Of a DNA stretch of 64,000 nt, positions 61,000 to 64,000 are shown one piece after another; the first letter of the stretch is position 1; each line of letters opens with the position of its first letter. The stretch lies in NCBI RefSeq assembly GCF_025318105.1, contig NZ_JAOANI010000012.1:1-64000 (forward strand), in the 5' to 3' direction. Source of the DNA: Venatoribacter pacificus. GTDB lineage: Bacteria; Pseudomonadota; Gammaproteobacteria; Pseudomonadales; Oceanobacteraceae. Below the pieces are notes generated by a model. It saw only the letters and a program-made list of their open reading frames with translations, did no database searches and was not told where the DNA came from. A program made the position numbers and the translations under genes.

Positions 61000-61407
61000 T
61001 TATTTCTTTTTGCGAACGTACAGCACCAGGCTGTGCTCAACCAGATCAAAGCCGTGCTCTTCAGCAATTTCATGCTGCAGACGTTCAATCTGCGCATTGG
61101 TAAATTCGATCACCGTACCATCATCAACATTCACCATATGGTCATGGTGTTCACCACGCGCCAGTTCAAACACAGAATGACCACCATCAAAGTTATGACG
61201 GGTCACCAGACCTGCGCTTTCAAACTGAGTTAAAACCCGGTAAACCGTTGCTAAGCCAACGTCTTCACCCGCTTCAATCAGGGATTTATAAACATCTTCG
61301 GCACTCATATGAGCGTCGATATTGGTTTCCAGAATGCTCAGGATTTTCACTCGTGGCAAAGTGACTTTAAGGCCTGCTTTACGCAACTCCACGTTCTGAT
61401 CGGACAT
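61000..61407 (-). CDS. fur: Ferric uptake regulator Fur
   Basis: A 135-residue Fur repressor. The start MSDQNVELRKAGLKVTLPR at 61407 has GAGGAAAG upstream. The winged helix contains SAEDVYKSLIEAGEDVGLATVYRVLTQFE. The metal ligands are in HNFDGGHSVFELARGEHHDHMV. The double-cysteine motif of enterobacterial Fur is absent, as in Pseudomonas-type Fur. It is divergent from bamE. Confidence 0.97.
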   Translation of the reverse strand: MSDQNVELRKAGLKVTLPRVKILSILETNIDAHMSAEDVYKSLIEAGEDVGLATVYRVLTQFESAGLVTRHNFDGGHSVFELARGEHHDHMVNVDDGTVIEFTNAQIERLQHEIAEEHGFDLVEHSLVLYVRKKK

Positions 61408-61519
61408 TGCTTTCCTCGAATATTTCACAGCAACTTGAATTATCGGGTATTATCGCGGGTCTAAGTCACAACGCAACAACAATGCAACTACAACGCACTA
61501 AGAGACAACACCTATTATT

Positions 61520-61918
61520 ATGCGAATCTCAATTCTGACCCTTTTACTCGGTTTTGCAACCCTTTCCGGCTGTGTCTTCCCAGGGGTCTACAAATTGAAC
61601 GTGCAGCAAGGCAACATCGTCACCGCCGACATGCTGGAACAGCTTAAACCCGGCATGAATGCCCGTCAGGTGGCGTATGTGATGGGTAATCCTGTGGTAC
61701 GCAATCCATTCGAGCAACAGCGTTGGGACTACCTTTACACTCTGGAACAGCGCGACAAAGTGATTAAAAACTATACCATCAGTGTCTACTTTGATGCCCA
61801 GGGTAACTACACCCACTATACCGGCACCCTGCCCGATCAGGGATTTAAAGAAGAAGATCAACTGAAAACGCTGCCAAAAGAAGAAACGTCAGTGAATACC
61901 GTACCGACAGACATCTGA
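61520..61918 (+). CDS. bamE: Outer-membrane assembly factor BamE
   Basis: A 132-residue lipoprotein of the BAM complex. The signal ends in the lipobox LSGC with Cys18. The mature part has YKLNVQQGNIVTADMLEQLKPGM, QVAYVMGNP and WDYLYTLEQ, all family signatures. The fur-bamE divergent pair is conserved in gammaproteobacteria. Confidence 0.95.
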   Translation: MRISILTLLLGFATLSGCVFPGVYKLNVQQGNIVTADMLEQLKPGMNARQVAYVMGNPVVRNPFEQQRWDYLYTLEQRDKVIKNYTISVYFDAQGNYTHYTGTLPDQGFKEEDQLKTLPKEETSVNTVPTDI

Positions 61919-61937
61919 GAGCCGCCATTTCAGCCAT

Positions 61938-61966
61938 AAAAAAGCCAGGCAGTGCCTGGCTTTTTT
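61938..61966. terminator. Bidirectional terminator
   Basis: AAAAAAGCCAGGCA / TGCCTGGCTTTTTT between convergent bamE and rnfH. Confidence 0.94.
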
Positions 61967-62003
61967 ATACTATGTGTCTTGTGCTCACTGACGTGTATCA
62001 CAC

Positions 62004-62297
62004 TTACTTCTGCGCTTTGGCCGCCCGGTTAGCGCGAGCCTGCTTAGGATCAATAAGCAACGGTCGATAAATCTCAATACGCTCACCTTCACGCACCACA
62101 TCACTTTCCGGTGCCCGTGAAGCTTTACCAAAAATCCCGAATTTAGCCTCTGCCAGCACCAGCTCCGGAAACTCAGCTTCGATACCCGACTGGCGCACAG
62201 CATCAAGCATACTGGTGCCCTCCTCTACCTCAACACTGAGGATTTTTTGCTTGTGCGGCAAAGCATAAGCCACTTCAACGCGAATCATGTCAGCCAT
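62004..62297 (-). CDS. rnfH: RnfH family ubiquitin-like protein
   Basis: A 97-residue beta-grasp protein, often paired with ratA and of unclear function. The opening IRVEVAYALPHKQKILSVEV and RIEIYRPLLIDPKQARANRA are typical. The ATG at 62297 overlaps the ratA stop by eight bases, so translation is coupled; an in-frame ATG three codons later is also possible. Confidence 0.92.
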   Translation of the reverse strand: MADMIRVEVAYALPHKQKILSVEVEEGTSMLDAVRQSGIEAEFPELVLAEAKFGIFGKASRAPESDVVREGERIEIYRPLLIDPKQARANRAAKAQK

Positions 62298-62721
62298 AAA
62301 TTTCTTTTGCTCGCTTAACAAAGGCATCCACCATCATATTGGCGACCTGTTTAAAAACCGCTCCCAGTGCCACTCCGGCCAGCTTATTGCCCACACTGAA
62401 ATCCATATCCAATGAAACCTTACAGGCTTCGTCCGACAGCGGCTGAAAGTGCCAAACACCATGAAAGTGCGAGAAAGGCCCATCAACCAAACGCATTTCC
62501 ATACGCAGCGGACGCTGTAACGTGTTACGGGTGCTGAAGCTTTGGTTCACCCCGGCCTTGGCAATGGTCAGCCGGGCTTCGATAAAATCGTCGCCCTCGG
62601 CCAGCACTTCGGTCGCCTGACAGCCATTAAGAAACTCAGGGTAACGACGCACATCATTGACCAGATCAAACATCTGCTCAGCGCTATACATTACCAACGC
62701 ACTACGCGTAATACTGGTCAT
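62290..62721 (-). CDS. ratA: RatA-family START-like protein
   Basis: A 143-residue polyketide-cyclase/START-fold protein, homologous to RatA (reported to bind 50S subunits) and to mitochondrial Coq10. Signatures are YSAEQMFDLVNDVRRYPEFLNGC and the helix GAVFKQVANMMVDAFVKRAKE. The start is the ATG at 62721. smpB, its usual divergent neighbour, is not seen; a transporter gene follows instead. Confidence 0.93.
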   Translation of the reverse strand: MTSITRSALVMYSAEQMFDLVNDVRRYPEFLNGCQATEVLAEGDDFIEARLTIAKAGVNQSFSTRNTLQRPLRMEMRLVDGPFSHFHGVWHFQPLSDEACKVSLDMDFSVGNKLAGVALGAVFKQVANMMVDAFVKRAKEIYG

Positions 62722-62743
62722 TCGCGCCAACTGCTCCGAAGCC

Positions 62744-64000
62744 TCAGGCGAGGCCTTCTATAAAGATAAAGAAAATAGCGACCGGTGAAATGTAACGCAC
62801 CATAAACCGCCAGAGATTAAACAGTACCGGGCTTTTAACACGCGCTTCAGCAGCGACCGATTCCCGTGTCATAAACCAGCCAACAAAGATCGCAATCAGC
62901 AATCCGCCAAGCGGCATCATCAGATTGGTGGTCAGAAAATCAAGCACATTAAAGAAGGTTTTACCTTCGGTCTTAACAACGAAACCCTCGGCCGCTGCAG
63001 CTTTCAGCTCGTTAACATCGGCGTACCAATGAAACTTTGTACTCACAACCTCCGCTTCTGTCGCGGCTTCCTCCTCTGCCACGAGTTCAGCATTCACGGC
63101 ATGACTGACGGTTTCAGTCACAAAAATTTGCTTGCCGCTCCAATCACTGAACGACATCACCGTTCCTAATCCGAGCAACCAGGCAAAACCACAGACAATG
63201 ATGGTTGACCGCAGGCGACCCCAGCCACGTTCAACCGCCCATGCAACGGCAGGTTCCGCAATTGAAATGGCCGAGCTCCAGGCCGCAATAAGTACCAACA
63301 GGAAAAACAGCGTACCAATCATTGCTCCGCCCGGCATATTACCAAAGGCGATAGGCAGGGTCTGAAACAGCAAACCAGGACCGGAATCCGGTTCCAGCCC
63401 ATAAGAAAATACAATAGGGAAGATGACCAGGCCGGCCGTCAGAGCAACCAGCGTATCAAGAACACCAACCGCTAATATGGTTTTGCCCAGCGACGCATTG
63501 GCAGGCATGTAAGCGCCGTACGCCATGATGGCGCCCATACCCAGACTCAGGGTAAAAAAGGAATGTCCCAAAGCAGAGACCAGTGCATCGGATGTAAGCG
63601 CCGCTGTCTGAAAATTAAACAAAAAACTCCACCCCTGCGAAAAACCAGGAGTTGTCATGCTGTAACCCAGCAACAGTACAAGCATCACGAATAAAAGCGG
63701 CATAAGAATACGGACAGAATTCTCAAGGCCATGTTTAACCCCACGGGCAATCACGGCACCTGTCATCAAAATAAAGATTGTATGCAGGCCGGTAAGCATC
63801 CAGGGATCGCCCAGCAACTGGCCAAAAACATCACCGGTAACTGCTGCCGTAGCGCTGGAAAATTCACCGCTGGCCATTTTCCCCACATACGCCAGAGTCC
63901 ACCCGGCAATCACACTGTAAAAAGACAGAATAAAGAAACCCGCGACGGCACCCATCCAGCCGATGCCGCGAAAGGCATGTGGAGCATTCTCTTTATTGGT
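62744..64000 (-). CDS. Sodium-dependent neurotransmitter-symporter family transporter, partial
   Basis: The C-terminal 418 codons of an NSS (SNF) family transporter that runs off the right edge; the frame stays open to base 64000 with RGIGWMGAVAGF. The visible part has about ten hydrophobic helices, the TM5-TM6 region (GYSMTTPGFSQGWSF, FTLSLGMGAIMAYGAY) and a C-terminal helix. An acidic stretch of about 60 residues (AELVAEEEAATEAEVV) sits in a loop before the last helices. Such proteins co-transport amino acids with sodium. The substrate is not predictable. Confidence 0.88.
   Translation of the reverse strand, partial: TNKENAPHAFRGIGWMGAVAGFFILSFYSVIAGWTLAYVGKMASGEFSSATAAVTGDVFGQLLGDPWMLTGLHTIFILMTGAVIARGVKHGLENSVRILMPLLFVMLVLLLGYSMTTPGFSQGWSFLFNFQTAALTSDALVSALGHSFFTLSLGMGAIMAYGAYMPANASLGKTILAVGVLDTLVALTAGLVIFPIVFSYGLEPDSGPGLLFQTLPIAFGNMPGGAMIGTLFFLLVLIAAWSSAISIAEPAVAWAVERGWGRLRSTIIVCGFAWLLGLGTVMSFSDWSGKQIFVTETVSHAVNAELVAEEEAATEAEVVSTKFHWYADVNELKAAAAEGFVVKTEGKTFFNVLDFLTTNLMMPLGGLLIAIFVGWFMTRESVAAEARVKSPVLFNLWRFMVRYISPVAIFFIFIEGLA

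Noticed and set aside
62744..63955. Treating the transporter as complete with an ATG start at 63955
   Set aside because: The frame continues open to the window edge with conserved NSS sequence, and the first membrane helices would be missing.

Overview
This is a 64 kb chromosomal window from a gammaproteobacterium, most likely a marine Oceanospirillales-type organism. That taxonomic guess is an inference from protein sequence style and synteny. From about 29 kb onward the gene order follows the pnp-to-ratA block I know from Pseudomonas aeruginosa: pnp, rpsO, truB, rbfA, infB, nusA, rimP, tRNA-Leu, secG, tpiA, glmM, folP, ftsH, rlmE, yhbY, greA, carB, carA, dapB, dnaJ, dnaK, grpE, recN, fur, bamE, rnfH, ratA. 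Insertions specific to this lineage interrupt that core: a ketosynthase III/fabA/thioesterase group between yhbY and greA, a HapR/LuxR-type TetR regulator between carA and dapB, and an NSS transporter after ratA.

Bases 1-1605 are the end of an integron cassette array with no integrase in view. Two cassettes are delimited by attC sites whose outer boxes match by exact complementarity. Each cassette encodes a protein with a HEPN-type Rx4H motif. Bases 1666-9481 hold a fatty or branched-chain acyl-CoA catabolic block: a FadB-type enzyme, thiolase, acyl-CoA dehydrogenase and CaiB-type CoA-transferase on the minus strand, a MerR regulator with a tandem-repeat tail, and a divergent short-chain dehydrogenase. 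A palindrome resembling the LiuR operator overlaps a candidate promoter of the block.

Bases 9690-14180 carry unknown lipoproteins, an alkyltransferase-like protein and a Baeyer-Villiger-type monooxygenase. Bases 14283-20799 hold the most interesting metabolic module: a divergent phosphoketolase, an archaeal-like PRPP synthetase and an AMP phosphorylase-type enzyme in one operon, divergent from an MBL-fold RNA nuclease. Together they suggest a route from RNA or nucleotides to acetyl phosphate. Then come a PhzF-family protein, an outer-membrane barrel next to an ATP-grasp protein resembling half of cyanophycin synthetase, and an acidic lipoprotein.

Bases 26.4-29.25 kb are a decayed region. It contains a degenerate copy of the 3' end of pnp interrupted by an insertion, AT-rich non-coding sequence, a periplasmic binding protein and a MITE with perfect 19-bp inverted ends. 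Bases 29251-64000 are the housekeeping block: RNA turnover and translation, cell-envelope precursors, protein quality control, fatty-acid synthesis, carbamoyl phosphate, heat shock, SOS repair and iron control. Regulatory signals readable there include a carAB leader terminator, a sigma-32 promoter before grpE, LexA boxes before recN and many bidirectional terminators.
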